Shown here piece by piece: positions 37,648-47,027 of a stretch of DNA of 64,000 nt. Position 1 is the first letter of the stretch. Each line of letters begins with the position of its first letter. The stretch covers positions 434,001-498,000 of the forward strand of contig JAILZT010000002.1 in the NCBI GenBank assembly GCA_023512345.1. The letters run 5' to 3'. This DNA comes from Paenibacillus sp. Lineage in GTDB: Bacteria > Bacillota > Bacilli > Paenibacillales > Paenibacillaceae. A program made the translations under genes and the position numbers. Below the pieces are notes generated by a model. It made no database searches. It saw only the letters and a list, made by a program, of their open reading frames with translations, and had not been told where the DNA came from.

Positions 37648-37686
37648 CTCTAATGTCAAAGCGGGAAATGGGAGCCCTGCTCACCC

Positions 37687-38673
37687 TTAATTGGACGAGG
37701 AGGAGGCGGCAGCCGATGCAGCGGCGGCGGCGGCAATCGCGGTCTGCTGAGCAATCACAATATTGGTAATGCTAGTGGAGAGCGTCGTGGTTAGAATGCC
37801 GCCTTTCACATCATCTACGAATTTAAAGGCTACCAGTGCAGCCGACAGCAGCAACAATTCCTGCTTGGCGATGGACCAATTACCGAAGCCCTTTTGGGTA
37901 CGCAAGAATTCATAAGTCTCCGAGACATCGCTAACGATAGATTCCCTGTCGCCAGGAAGTAACGATAGTACGCCAAGCGAAGAGAGCGTATATTCCTTGT
38001 CCAACCGTATTCCCTGTGAGCGGAAGGAATCACGTAAGGCAAGTACACGGGTCGCTGCTTCTGACACTTCCTCTCCAAGAACCAGTACCTGTGTCAGAGC
38101 TTGTACGCTGTTCCCCGATAGAAACTCTGGCTTCAGTGCGGCGTAGAGTTGCTCCATGCTCTTCACTCCGCTATGTACGTCGATATCGGAAAGGCCTAAC
38201 ATAGCTGCGAAGATATAGTCATCCTGACCCGTAAGGAAACGGTGGTTTGTCTTCATACTATCGTAGAAAGCTTTTGCCCGTTCTACGGTTCGTAGATACT
38301 GATCCGATGTAGTATTAGCTGCGATTTGATAGGCGGCAACGACGAGATAATCGGAAGCTCTGAATTTGGCGTTCTTCATCGTGTCATAAACAGACAGCGT
38401 GTTGGCAAGCTGCGTTTCTTTATCTGTAGAAAGAGACAGCAGGGCCGCAATACTGATTGCCGAATTCCCCCTGAAGGAAGAAAAGAGCCCGGTATTCTCC
38501 TTTATAAGTTCATAGCTCTCGCGAATCGCGTAATCATCCGCTATCTTGTTTTCGGCTGTGTACAGTAAGGCAGCTAATCGGTTGACCATGGCATTCTGCC
38601 AGACAAACGCCTTTTTGATCCTTTGTGCGTTATCAACAAATAAATCCAAACTATTTTTATACTGCTCATTCAT
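37687..38673 (-). CDS. DUF4003 family protein
   Basis: A 328-residue soluble, mostly helical protein (LAALLYTAENK, FRGNSAISIAALLSL, ASDYLVVAAYQIA, RAKAFYDSMKTNHRFLTGQDD). It belongs to DUF4003, function unknown. The C-terminus ends in a low-complexity Ala/Ser tail (AAAAAASAAASSSS). It lies upstream of the BlaI-like pair but has its own promoter region with an 11-bp inverted repeat. Confidence 0.8.
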   Translation of the reverse strand: MNEQYKNSLDLFVDNAQRIKKAFVWQNAMVNRLAALLYTAENKIADDYAIRESYELIKENTGLFSSFRGNSAISIAALLSLSTDKETQLANTLSVYDTMKNAKFRASDYLVVAAYQIAANTTSDQYLRTVERAKAFYDSMKTNHRFLTGQDDYIFAAMLGLSDIDVHSGVKSMEQLYAALKPEFLSGNSVQALTQVLVLGEEVSEAATRVLALRDSFRSQGIRLDKEYTLSSLGVLSLLPGDRESIVSDVSETYEFLRTQKGFGNWSIAKQELLLLSAALVAFKFVDDVKGGILTTTLSTSITNIVIAQQTAIAAAAAASAAASSSSN

Positions 38674-38686
38674 TGCTTACACCTAC

Positions 38687-38738
38687 CTATAGTTGATATA
38701 TAAATTGGGGACTTATATTCATTTTACATCAACCATAG
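38687..38738. promoter_or_regulatory. 11-bp inverted repeat upstream of the DUF4003 gene
   Basis: CTATAGTTGAT (38687) and ATCAACCATAG (38728) match at 10 of 11 positions, with about 30 bp between. A regulator site is possible. Confidence 0.4.
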
Positions 38739-38901
38739 TTTTCCTGAATACTATATTTTTTCCACTTCCATACTTCTCATAAAAAGACTGGTAAAGTCCG
38801 TCTATAATTAAATTTTCTCTTGCATGTTTTGGTATATGCATCCATTATTTAACTTGGAGAAATCATTAATGGAAAATAAAGTATCCGAATGACGGGGGAC
38901 G

Positions 38902-39816
38902 ATGTTCATTAATAAGGAATTTTTAATCCGCAATCCTCAAGAGAAAGATGCGGAGCAAATCGGAAAACTGGATTTTGTTCTACAAATGGTGTATCTGTAT
39001 CATGGTGATCTGGATAAGAGAAATATGTTCTGTGCAGTCAATGAAGATGAAGAAATTGTAGCCGTAGCCCATCTGATGGAGCATGATACCTTTCACGCAG
39101 TTCAGCAGGTGGAAGACCGAAATTTTATCCGCTATCTTACCTTTGAGATTACCTTCGGGGACAATAAGGAGGATGAAAGGGTCAAGAATGCTCTAACAGA
39201 AGCATTGATCCGGCGGTCCAGAGAAATCAAAGCACAGTATCCAGATAAGCGTATTGTCATGGCCCAATATGTAGATACCGATAATCTCAAAGAATTGAGT
39301 TACTTCTTCGCACACGGGTTTACTATCTTTAATACGATTGTCGTGTTCAAATTTGATTTGGCCCGGGAGATTCCCCGTTATCCGTTACCGGAAGGTGTAC
39401 GGGTGCAGCCCTTTGCACTGGACAACAGCGAGGCTAAGGAGAAATACAACCAAGCTGAACTGGCTTCCTTTGACGGTGTCGCCTGGAGTATGAATCATTT
39501 GGGATGGATGCAGGGTGCGCAGGAGATGGTCAATTTCTGTGCGTTTCATGGCAGCGAGTTGATCGCCAATACGTCTACCTGGAGAATCTCAGAGGAGAGA
39601 AGTGTAACGGAGAACGTCTTTGTCGTCCCAGAATGGCAGAAACAAGGCATTGCCCGGAGCATTATCTGCACAGCGCTTGATTACTTGAAAACGCAAGGTA
39701 AAACCATCGCCACGCTTGGCACTCACGGAAACAATCAAAAAGCCATTCGCCTCTATCAGCAGATCGGCTACGAACTATACGGGTTCAGGCTGACGATAGG
39801 CTATGAAATCCATTAG
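38902..39816 (+). CDS. Tandem GNAT acetyltransferase
   Basis: A 304-residue protein with two GNAT-like halves. The C-terminal half has the acetyl-CoA motif VVPEWQKQGIARSI and ends NNQKAIRLYQQIGYELYG, typical of active GNAT enzymes. The N-terminal half is degenerate. Substrate unknown. No strong SD; GGGGGA is near the ATG. A bidirectional terminator separates it from the convergent AraC gene. Confidence 0.85.
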   Translation: MFINKEFLIRNPQEKDAEQIGKLDFVLQMVYLYHGDLDKRNMFCAVNEDEEIVAVAHLMEHDTFHAVQQVEDRNFIRYLTFEITFGDNKEDERVKNALTEALIRRSREIKAQYPDKRIVMAQYVDTDNLKELSYFFAHGFTIFNTIVVFKFDLAREIPRYPLPEGVRVQPFALDNSEAKEKYNQAELASFDGVAWSMNHLGWMQGAQEMVNFCAFHGSELIANTSTWRISEERSVTENVFVVPEWQKQGIARSIICTALDYLKTQGKTIATLGTHGNNQKAIRLYQQIGYELYGFRLTIGYEIH

Positions 39817-39863
39817 AAAAAGAAACAGGCTCTTGTTATCCAAGCAAGGCCTGTTTCTTTTTC
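39817..39863. terminator. Bidirectional terminator
   Basis: AAAAAGAAACAGGC pairs perfectly with GCCTGTTTCTTTTT. The T and A runs allow use by the acetyltransferase gene and the convergent AraC gene. Confidence 0.9.
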
Positions 39864-39893
39864 CACAAGTATGAAATTACCGATGCTACCTAG

Positions 39894-40745
39894 TTATAGG
39901 AACCTTTTTTTATACTCGCTTGGCGGGATTCCTACTACGCTGCTGAACACCCTGCTGAAATATAAAGGATTCTCATAACCGACAATGGAAGCCACCTCCC
40001 GCACATGTAGAGAAGATTCAGAGAGCAGTCTTTTAGCCTCATTTATACGAATACGAGTTATATATTTCACAGGCGTCGTACCTGTCACCATCTTAAACTT
40101 ATGGATAAAGTGGAACAGACTCAAGCTGCACTCCTTGGCAAGATCCGTAATAATGAGATTCTGACTGAACCTTTCATGCATAATTTCAATGATCCTGTTT
40201 ATATCCGTATGGGGGTCCGCTTTGTGGTGGTCTTCCGTATTCTGTAGTCTTCTGCCTACAAGAGTAAGCATCTTCAACAAGTGTGCGCTTGTCATATGTT
40301 CGTGTAAGGGTTTATTCGTATTGAGTTCACGAGTGATCTCTTTATATAAAATCACCAATTCATCCATCGCACCTACGACATGAACGGGTTGGCTTAGAAG
40401 CCCAAATTGTTGCAGGTAGTCGTGAGCCGCATAACCGGTAAAATGAATCCAGTAAGCCTCTGTGAAATCCTTGGCATAATAGCTGTAATGTTGAGGCTGA
40501 TTGGGGGTATAAATAACGATTTGTCCGCCCGATACCTCCGTTGTCTTATCCTCGAATTGAAAGTAGCCCTTTCCACTGACCATATAAATCAATTGATAAT
40601 CAACCCTACCCTGCTCACGGTTCCGGGTTAGACTCCTCGTAATCAGCTTCTGATAACCACAGTAGTTCACACTCATGAAGCTCTCATTATTCTCGACACC
40701 AGACTCCGACCAACCCTTCTGTGCATCCCCAAAGATACTGATCAT
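39894..40745 (-). CDS. AraC-family regulator of the GH2 glycosidase
   Basis: A 283-residue regulator with an N-terminal cupin (GKGYFQFEDK, GGQIVIYTPNQPQHY) and two C-terminal HTH motifs (LIITDLAKECSLSLFHFIHKF and VREVASIVGYENPLYFSRVF). It is divergent from the glycosidase gene, with one copy of a 15-bp direct repeat next to each gene. It likely activates that gene on binding a sugar. Confidence 0.9.
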   Translation of the reverse strand: MISIFGDAQKGWSESGVENNESFMSVNYCGYQKLITRSLTRNREQGRVDYQLIYMVSGKGYFQFEDKTTEVSGGQIVIYTPNQPQHYSYYAKDFTEAYWIHFTGYAAHDYLQQFGLLSQPVHVVGAMDELVILYKEITRELNTNKPLHEHMTSAHLLKMLTLVGRRLQNTEDHHKADPHTDINRIIEIMHERFSQNLIITDLAKECSLSLFHFIHKFKMVTGTTPVKYITRIRINEAKRLLSESSLHVREVASIVGYENPLYFSRVFSSVVGIPPSEYKKRFL

Positions 40746-40762
40746 ACCTCTTCACTCCCATA

Positions 40763-40863
40763 GCAATTTTGTGCATGTTAACAGCAATATGGTTTATTCA
40801 ATAATTTATATTATAACTTTATAATCAGATTACAGTTGTGTATTAAGCGCAATTTTGTGAATG
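40763..40863. promoter_or_regulatory. Direct repeats, candidate AraC operators
   Basis: GCAATTTTGTGCATG at 40763 and GCAATTTTGTGAATG at 40849 match at 14 of 15 positions and are 86 bp apart. AraC-type regulators typically bind such direct half-sites. Confidence 0.6.
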
Positions 40864-40895
40864 CTTTATAGAATCTTTTCGGAAGGGGAAACATC

Positions 40896-43292
40896 ATGTA
40901 TAAGGGTAGAATCTCGAAGAATATGAATTTGGATTGGAAATTTCTCAGAGGAGACGAGCCAGGAGCATGGTATAAAGGCCTTGATGATTCCAACTGGCGG
41001 AATGTGACCCTTCCTCATGATTGGTCTGTTGAAGAACCGTTCTCTGAGGAGCATTCAAGCGGTACGGGGTATCTGCCGGGCGGTATGGGCTGGTATAGAA
41101 AAAGCTTTGCCGTCCCCTCAGAATTCAAAGGAAAAAGAGTCTGCGTAACCTTCGAAGGTGTCTATAATAATTCCCAAGTATGGTGCAACAGCTACTACGT
41201 TGGAAAAAGACCTTACGGATACAGCACCTTTACCTATGATATCACGGACTTCATCTCCTTTGGGGAGGAGAACAATGTGATCTCCGTAAAAGTCGACCAT
41301 AAGGATATTGCAGATTCCAGATGGTTTACGGGATCAGGGATTTACAGAGATGTATCGATAACCATCACAGACCCTATCCATATCGATCAATACGGTGTAT
41401 TCATTACAACGCCAACGGTTTCCACAGCACAAGCCACATTATCCGTTAATATCCGTTTGTCCAATGAGACTATGAATGATAAGGATATACATATCAAAAA
41501 TTCCATATTGGATGAAGACGGAACTGTAATCAACTCGAAAGTGGACTCCAGACTCCTACCGGGTGAATCACAAATGGAGCTCGATCAGACCCTCCTAGTG
41601 GAAAACCCCAAACTTTGGTCACCGGATACCCCTTATCTATACTCTGTATTGACAGAAATTATAAAAGACGGCGAAGTCATTGATCATATACAAACATCCG
41701 CGGGAATCCGTTGGTTCGAATTTGATGCGAATAAGGGCTTCTTCTTAAATGGCGTGAATATGAAAATGAAAGGGGTTTGCGTTCATCATGATGCAGGCTG
41801 TCTAGGTGCCGCGGTTCCCGAAAAGGTATGGGTTCGCAGATTACATGCGCTTAAGGAAATGGGCTGCAATGCCATAAGAATGAGCCATAATCCTCCGGCC
41901 TCCAATTTGCTGGATTTATGCGACTCTATGGGATTTCTAGTTATAGATGAAGCTTTTGACGAATGGGAAGGTGTAAAAAACAAATGGTCCACCGGACATA
42001 ATGTTTACCCTCCTAAGCATTTTGGTTACTATGAGGATTTCCCGCAATGGAGCGAAATTGACATCAAAGAGATGGTTCTGAGAGACCGTAACCACCCCTC
42101 TATTATTTTATGGAGTATTGGAAATGAAGTGGACTATCCCAACGATCCTTATTGCCATCCCTATTTCGAGACAATGACAGGGAATAATGATGCCAACAAA
42201 CCGGCAGCTGAAAGACAATATGACCCGAATAAGCCAAATGCCGAAAGACTTGCATCGATCGCCAAGCGTCTTGTGAAGTATGTAAAGGAATGTGATACCA
42301 CCCGGCCCGTTACTTCAGCCCTGGCATTCCCGGAATTGTCCAATCTTACAGGATATTCTGATACCCTAGACGTGGTTGGGTACAATTATAAAGAGCATTT
42401 ATATGAGGATGACCATAATAAATATCCGAACAGGGTTACTTACGGCAGTGAAAATAGTGCCAGTCTGGAGGCATGGCTGGCGGTTAGAGACAATGACTCC
42501 ATCAGTGCTCAGTTTATCTGGACTGGAATCGATTATTTGGGAGAGGCAAAGGGGTGGCCTGTTAGGGTTGCACAATCAGGGTTCTTGGACCTTGCCGGTT
42601 ATAGGAAGGCCAGCTATTATTACCGCCAGAGCCTATGGAGCCAAGAACCGATGGTGTTCCTCGCAACGCTGAAAAAAGACGACCCCGATTATGAGACCAA
42701 ACGGAGATGGAATGGCGGCACTCCCCGTTGGAATTGGGCAGCAGGAGAGCAGCTGATGGTCATCTGTTATACCAATTGTGAAGAAGCAGAGCTCTTTATC
42801 AATGGAAGATCGTTAGGGACTCAACAACTGAAGGAATCTCCTCAGAGCTATCTGACTTGGGAGGTTGACTATGAGGCGGGAAGACTAGAAGTCGTTGCTG
42901 CAGGCAGTGATAGCCGCCACTTTTCCTGCGAGCTTCACACGGTATCCCAACCCGAAAAGCTCACTATGCGCGCTGATTTCTCTGATCTGAATGCCGATGG
43001 ACAGGATATTGCCCACATCGAGATCGAGATTACAGATCACAGCGGGAAGCCTGTTGTTCTGGCTGATCATCCCATACAGCTATCCATTCAGGGACCCGGC
43101 GAAATTCTGGGATTGGAAAATGGAGATGCGCAGGATGTGGAGCCCTATAGCTCCAGAACTCGAAAGGCATTTCACGGAAAGCTCCTTGCCTACATTAGGA
43201 CAACAACCACACCTGGACAGATCATAGTGAAGGCTGAATCCCCAGGCTTGGAGCCGGCACATCTAACGATCACCGCAAATAATTTTAGATGA
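40896..43292 (+). CDS. GH2 glycosidase (beta-galactosidase-like, DUF4982 type)
   Basis: A 798-residue intracellular enzyme without signal peptide. Domains: sugar-binding jelly roll (1-160; WRNVTLPHDW), Ig-like (165-275), catalytic TIM barrel (about 280-580) with acid/base E411 (SIGNEVDYP) and nucleophile E519 (YGSENSA), then a DUF4982-like domain and an Ig-like domain (to 798). NAIRMSHNPP is the GH2 signature. Sugar specificity cannot be fixed: beta-galactoside, glucuronide and others occur in this subgroup. Controlled by the divergent AraC gene. Confidence 0.92.
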   Translation: MYKGRISKNMNLDWKFLRGDEPGAWYKGLDDSNWRNVTLPHDWSVEEPFSEEHSSGTGYLPGGMGWYRKSFAVPSEFKGKRVCVTFEGVYNNSQVWCNSYYVGKRPYGYSTFTYDITDFISFGEENNVISVKVDHKDIADSRWFTGSGIYRDVSITITDPIHIDQYGVFITTPTVSTAQATLSVNIRLSNETMNDKDIHIKNSILDEDGTVINSKVDSRLLPGESQMELDQTLLVENPKLWSPDTPYLYSVLTEIIKDGEVIDHIQTSAGIRWFEFDANKGFFLNGVNMKMKGVCVHHDAGCLGAAVPEKVWVRRLHALKEMGCNAIRMSHNPPASNLLDLCDSMGFLVIDEAFDEWEGVKNKWSTGHNVYPPKHFGYYEDFPQWSEIDIKEMVLRDRNHPSIILWSIGNEVDYPNDPYCHPYFETMTGNNDANKPAAERQYDPNKPNAERLASIAKRLVKYVKECDTTRPVTSALAFPELSNLTGYSDTLDVVGYNYKEHLYEDDHNKYPNRVTYGSENSASLEAWLAVRDNDSISAQFIWTGIDYLGEAKGWPVRVAQSGFLDLAGYRKASYYYRQSLWSQEPMVFLATLKKDDPDYETKRRWNGGTPRWNWAAGEQLMVICYTNCEEAELFINGRSLGTQQLKESPQSYLTWEVDYEAGRLEVVAAGSDSRHFSCELHTVSQPEKLTMRADFSDLNADGQDIAHIEIEITDHSGKPVVLADHPIQLSIQGPGEILGLENGDAQDVEPYSSRTRKAFHGKLLAYIRTTTTPGQIIVKAESPGLEPAHLTITANNFR

Positions 43293-43389
43293 AACCATAA
43301 GTTGCATGGCTCCGATATTTAGGAACTTCTGCAAACTCCTTTCTCTTGGTAAGCTAAGCTCAATTCAAACAAGAGAAGGAGTGAGTGTC

Positions 43390-44043
43390 GTGAAGATCAG
43401 TGTTATGGGAACAGGCAACATGGGCAAAGCTTTGGTCAAACAACTAGCTGCCTATTCTGAGGGTCAAATCTTGTGGGGTTCACGAAATCCGGGAGAGGCT
43501 GCTCGGTTGGCAAAGGAATTTCAACTCGATAACATAATGACATGCAGCTATGATGATGCTCTTCAAGCTGATATCATCGTCCCGGCCTTTCATGTTTCTG
43601 TATTAGAGGAATGGGCACTCGCTTATAAAGAGCAGCTTAAGGGCAAGATTGTTGTTGATATCTCCAATCCTTTTAACAATGATTACAGTGATTTCACTAC
43701 CTCTTGGGGGGAATCATCTGCTGAGAATATTCAGGCCCTATTGCCGGACTCCACAGTATTAGGGGCTTTTAAGAATACTTTCTTCAAGGTGGTTGAGGAA
43801 CCTGTATTTCAAGATCAAATCAGCGATGTGCTTGTTACAGGGGATGATGAAGCGGCTATCCAGCAATTCTTGGAGCACTTTAAACCGCTCCCGTTCCGGT
43901 TCATTCATGCGGGCAAGCTGGTTAATAATCGAACCATTGAACGTTTCACTTTGCTTGAATTAGAGCTTGCTGTTCGATACAATACGTATCCTTATATTTC
44001 TCTCCAATTATTTGGCGTCAAGGAAACCTTACCCGTAAGCTAA
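43390..44043 (+). CDS. NADPH-dependent F420-reductase-family oxidoreductase
   Basis: A 217-residue Rossmann protein: VKISVMGTGNMGKALVKQL, LWGSRNPGEAARLAKE, VDISNPFNN are typical of the NADP-binding F420-reductase-like family, which in Bacillota acts without F420 on unknown substrates. The GTG at 43390 has AAGGAG eight bases before it; the longer frame starting at 43306 has no SD. The stop overlaps the convergent LysR gene by 4 bp. Confidence 0.85.
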   Translation: MKISVMGTGNMGKALVKQLAAYSEGQILWGSRNPGEAARLAKEFQLDNIMTCSYDDALQADIIVPAFHVSVLEEWALAYKEQLKGKIVVDISNPFNNDYSDFTTSWGESSAENIQALLPDSTVLGAFKNTFFKVVEEPVFQDQISDVLVTGDDEAAIQQFLEHFKPLPFRFIHAGKLVNNRTIERFTLLELELAVRYNTYPYISLQLFGVKETLPVS

Positions 44044-44885
44044 CTTATAAATCGTCGAATCTTCTGACCCTTCGTACGATTCCTGCTAAAAATAGAAATC
44101 GTTCTTAGAGCCTCTGGATGATCTAATGGCACAAAAACTAACCGGTCTGAGAATGGAGTGATGGACGCTTCCGGCAATACCGTAACTCCATCACCATTCC
44201 CCACATAACCGAGGATGACTTCACTGAAGTCTACCTCGGTTTTTATATGCATAGGCCGTTCCATTGTCGCGAACAACTCCGTCAATTTGGCGCGAATGGT
44301 ACACCCCTCGGTATAAAGAACTAGCGGTTGATTGCTTAGTTCCGTCAATGTAATCATGGGCTGCCCAGATAACGGATTTTCTTTCGACATTACGACATAC
44401 AAAGGCTCCTGATTCAGATCCTCTATCCAAATGGAAGGATGCATGGAAATCCGTTCAGCAACGATTAGATCCACCTCACCATTAAGCAACAGCTTGTAAA
44501 CTTCCTTCGTTGACTGTCGGTATAACAACTCGACTTCATGGCCCTGTTCTTGTAATCTAGGCAGCGCGGGCATCAAATAACGAGCAGCTAAATCCGGGAC
44601 TGCAGCCATCCGAATATGATGCCATACTTTATAGGGTTCAAGCTGATTCTTTATGGAAGACAATTGATCGAATAATATCGTGGAGGAATCATATAATACC
44701 TTCCCCGCTTCGGTTAGCTCCACTCCCTGAGAGGAACGGATAAAAAGCTGGACATCCAAGTGTTTTTCCAAGCTTCTCAACTGTTTGCTGAGTGCAGTAT
44801 GCGATATATGTAAATTCTCACTGGCTTTTGCTATGCTTTTTGTTCGAACCGTCTCAACAAAACCCTTTAAAAACTCTATATTCAC
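44040..44885 (-). CDS. LysR-family regulator
   Basis: A 281-residue regulator: N-terminal HTH (FVETVRTKSIAKASENLHISHTALSKQLRSLE) and a periplasmic-binding-like effector domain (about 90-280). Tail-to-tail overlap with the oxidoreductase gene suggests, but does not prove, a functional link. Target and inducer are unknown. Confidence 0.92.
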   Translation of the reverse strand: MNIEFLKGFVETVRTKSIAKASENLHISHTALSKQLRSLEKHLDVQLFIRSSQGVELTEAGKVLYDSSTILFDQLSSIKNQLEPYKVWHHIRMAAVPDLAARYLMPALPRLQEQGHEVELLYRQSTKEVYKLLLNGEVDLIVAERISMHPSIWIEDLNQEPLYVVMSKENPLSGQPMITLTELSNQPLVLYTEGCTIRAKLTELFATMERPMHIKTEVDFSEVILGYVGNGDGVTVLPEASITPFSDRLVFVPLDHPEALRTISIFSRNRTKGQKIRRFIS

Positions 44886-45066
44886 ATACTCACCCTCTTC
44901 TTCTTTTTCTTAATGCGGCCCTCTCCGATGAACATCTAGTGTGGATAATAACCCAGTAATTAAGTCCGATCGGTAAAAAGAATTCGTATTAAATCTGACA
45001 GCACCTGATCATACACGACTCTCGCCGATTCCTCATTAGGCTTAATTAATTAGCTTACGATGCTAG

Positions 45067-45193
45067 TTTAAGTGTACTTTATACACTTATTTACCTTGAA
45101 ATCCGCTTAGGATGCACTTTAATTGCACTTTCTGCAACTAAACCACCGTTTCGCTCAAACACCCGATTTTAATTGTATAAAGTACATCTAAAT
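45067..45193. repeat. Palindromic intergenic repeat array, family C
   Basis: Units at 45067 (TTTAAGTGTACTTTATACAC), 45118 (TTTAATTGCACTTTCTGCAA) and, inverted, 45168 (TTTTAATTGTATAAAGTACA). Period is about 51 bp. The 389-bp region 44886-45274 holds no supported gene. Confidence 0.65.
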
Positions 45194-45274
45194 GTTTATG
45201 ACACCCACCGCATCTATTCCTTCCCACAGCAAACTAATTCCACGTCAATCTTTACTTTGGTTCACTATATTCAG

Positions 45275-47026
45275 TTAATTTACGCTCTTAGTATAGATAG
45301 TACTTATTACCGTCCCTTCACCTATTTGCGAGCTCACGGCAATTCGCCCCCCCATCGCTTGGACTAATTCCTTAGTTATAGCCATTCCGAGACCACTGCC
45401 TTCTATCGAGCTATCCGTATTCGTCCCCCGATAATAACGGTCAAATAAGCGTGCAATGGTCTGTGGATCCATTCCTTGACCGTCATCTCTGAAGTCTATG
45501 CGCCAACCTTTCTCTGGCAGTTCGATCAATTCAATAATCATCCCCGTACCTGGAGAATTATGAAAAATCGCATTGGCTATGATATTGTCGACTACGCGTT
45601 CGAACCACGGAGGATATACGGCTGCCATAATGGGAGTGGATGGTGTTATACAACGAATCTGACTCCCCTCGTATTGTAGGTGTGAAGTAGCCAGTGATAC
45701 AGATTCGGATAATAGGACACAGATGTCCAACTCTTCAAAGGTAACAGGGATTACCCCGTTTCTTAGTCTGTAAGTCAAAGTAAGATCGTTGATGAGTTTA
45801 TTCATATACACCGTCTTCTCCAATATCGTTGAGGCAAATTGGCGTACTTCCTCCTCAGACCAGATATATTTTTCCGCCTCCAGCATATGCGCATATCCCT
45901 GAATAGAAGAGAGCGGCGTCTTCATATCATGCGTAACCCCTGCGATCCACTCTTCTCGATTTTTCTGAGTTTGTTCTTCAGCATCCTTCGCTGCACGGAG
46001 CTCGATAGCCAGAGAATCGATCGAATCCATCACTTCACCAAAGATACGGTATCCGCGCTTCCAATCTCCTTTGCGATTACGTCTTTCGTTGTTCACGCGC
46101 ACATGCTCACTGTAATCACCTTTGCCCAACCTTTGAATCCAACTGAGAATATAAAGGACCGGCGATCCGAATCGATTGGCATACCAAAGGGACAGCAGGA
46201 TAAAGAGCACAAAAGCCGACAGCAGGAAGGCTCCGATCCCGATAATCATTACACCCGACTCTGAATTAAGCATTGGGAATCGTGCGGCTTGATTCTTATT
46301 AATGTCCATTGGATACTGTACAGCCCAAGTCAGCCCAGTTATATGGTCATATGAAGTATCCATCCCTAATCCATTAAGGGTGGGATTATGAGTTCTCATG
46401 GCCAATTCATGCAGCGTATAAGATGCCTGCGTATTCCCCGGCTTCTTCCAAGAAGCTACTTCAACCCCCTCACGATCAAGGACTTGAACCCAACTCCCCA
46501 TTTGATCTAACTGAACAATAGTACTATTGGAAAATAGAATCTGGTCGTCCATGATCTTACCATCAGATATTAATCGCTGAAGTAAATCCACCTTTGTAGA
46601 CCGTTCACCATAAAGCATCGTATATAAATGCTTGTCCTTCTCTTGTATCCAAAGCCCTAGTCGATAAGGAAACGGCTCATTTCCTAACCAATAATCTATA
46701 AGCTGCCCTGGGGCATAACGGGCAGGCAAGTCGTTCGGCGCATTGAAGGACTGAAGGACATTGCCTTTCTCGTCCAAACTTTGCAGCCACCCCCCATCTT
46801 CCTTTAACCGCTGTAACAAAACTGAATTAACAATCAGCCCATTGGAATCAATGTCCGCTTCTGAGATAAGGCGCGATATGCCCATGGGAGCAAAATTACG
46901 GCTAATCTCGATGTCCTCGAATTTTTCTAACATCCATATCACAATGATGATGGCCAACACCGCCAACATAAGTCCAGTCACAGCCATCTGCCATGCAAAC
47001 CTTACCGCGAACCGCCTCCGAATCAT
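45275..47026 (-). CDS. Sensor histidine kinase with duplicated sensor halves
   Basis: A 583-residue kinase: helix 1 (about 12-33), an extracellular region of about 225 residues, helix 2 (about 257-280), HAMP-like linker, HisKA (GVTHDMKTPLSSIQGY) and ATP-binding domain (NIIANAIFHN, GSGLGMAITKEL). The external region has two similar halves, GGWLQSLDEKGNVLQSF and GSWVQVLDREGVEVASW, each preceded by a similar helix and followed by a helix. SD GGGGAGGG overlaps the regulator 3' end, one base away, so translation is coupled. Confidence 0.92.
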   Translation of the reverse strand: MIRRRFAVRFAWQMAVTGLMLAVLAIIIVIWMLEKFEDIEISRNFAPMGISRLISEADIDSNGLIVNSVLLQRLKEDGGWLQSLDEKGNVLQSFNAPNDLPARYAPGQLIDYWLGNEPFPYRLGLWIQEKDKHLYTMLYGERSTKVDLLQRLISDGKIMDDQILFSNSTIVQLDQMGSWVQVLDREGVEVASWKKPGNTQASYTLHELAMRTHNPTLNGLGMDTSYDHITGLTWAVQYPMDINKNQAARFPMLNSESGVMIIGIGAFLLSAFVLFILLSLWYANRFGSPVLYILSWIQRLGKGDYSEHVRVNNERRNRKGDWKRGYRIFGEVMDSIDSLAIELRAAKDAEEQTQKNREEWIAGVTHDMKTPLSSIQGYAHMLEAEKYIWSEEEVRQFASTILEKTVYMNKLINDLTLTYRLRNGVIPVTFEELDICVLLSESVSLATSHLQYEGSQIRCITPSTPIMAAVYPPWFERVVDNIIANAIFHNSPGTGMIIELIELPEKGWRIDFRDDGQGMDPQTIARLFDRYYRGTNTDSSIEGSGLGMAITKELVQAMGGRIAVSSQIGEGTVISTIYTKSVN

Positions 47027-47027
47027 T

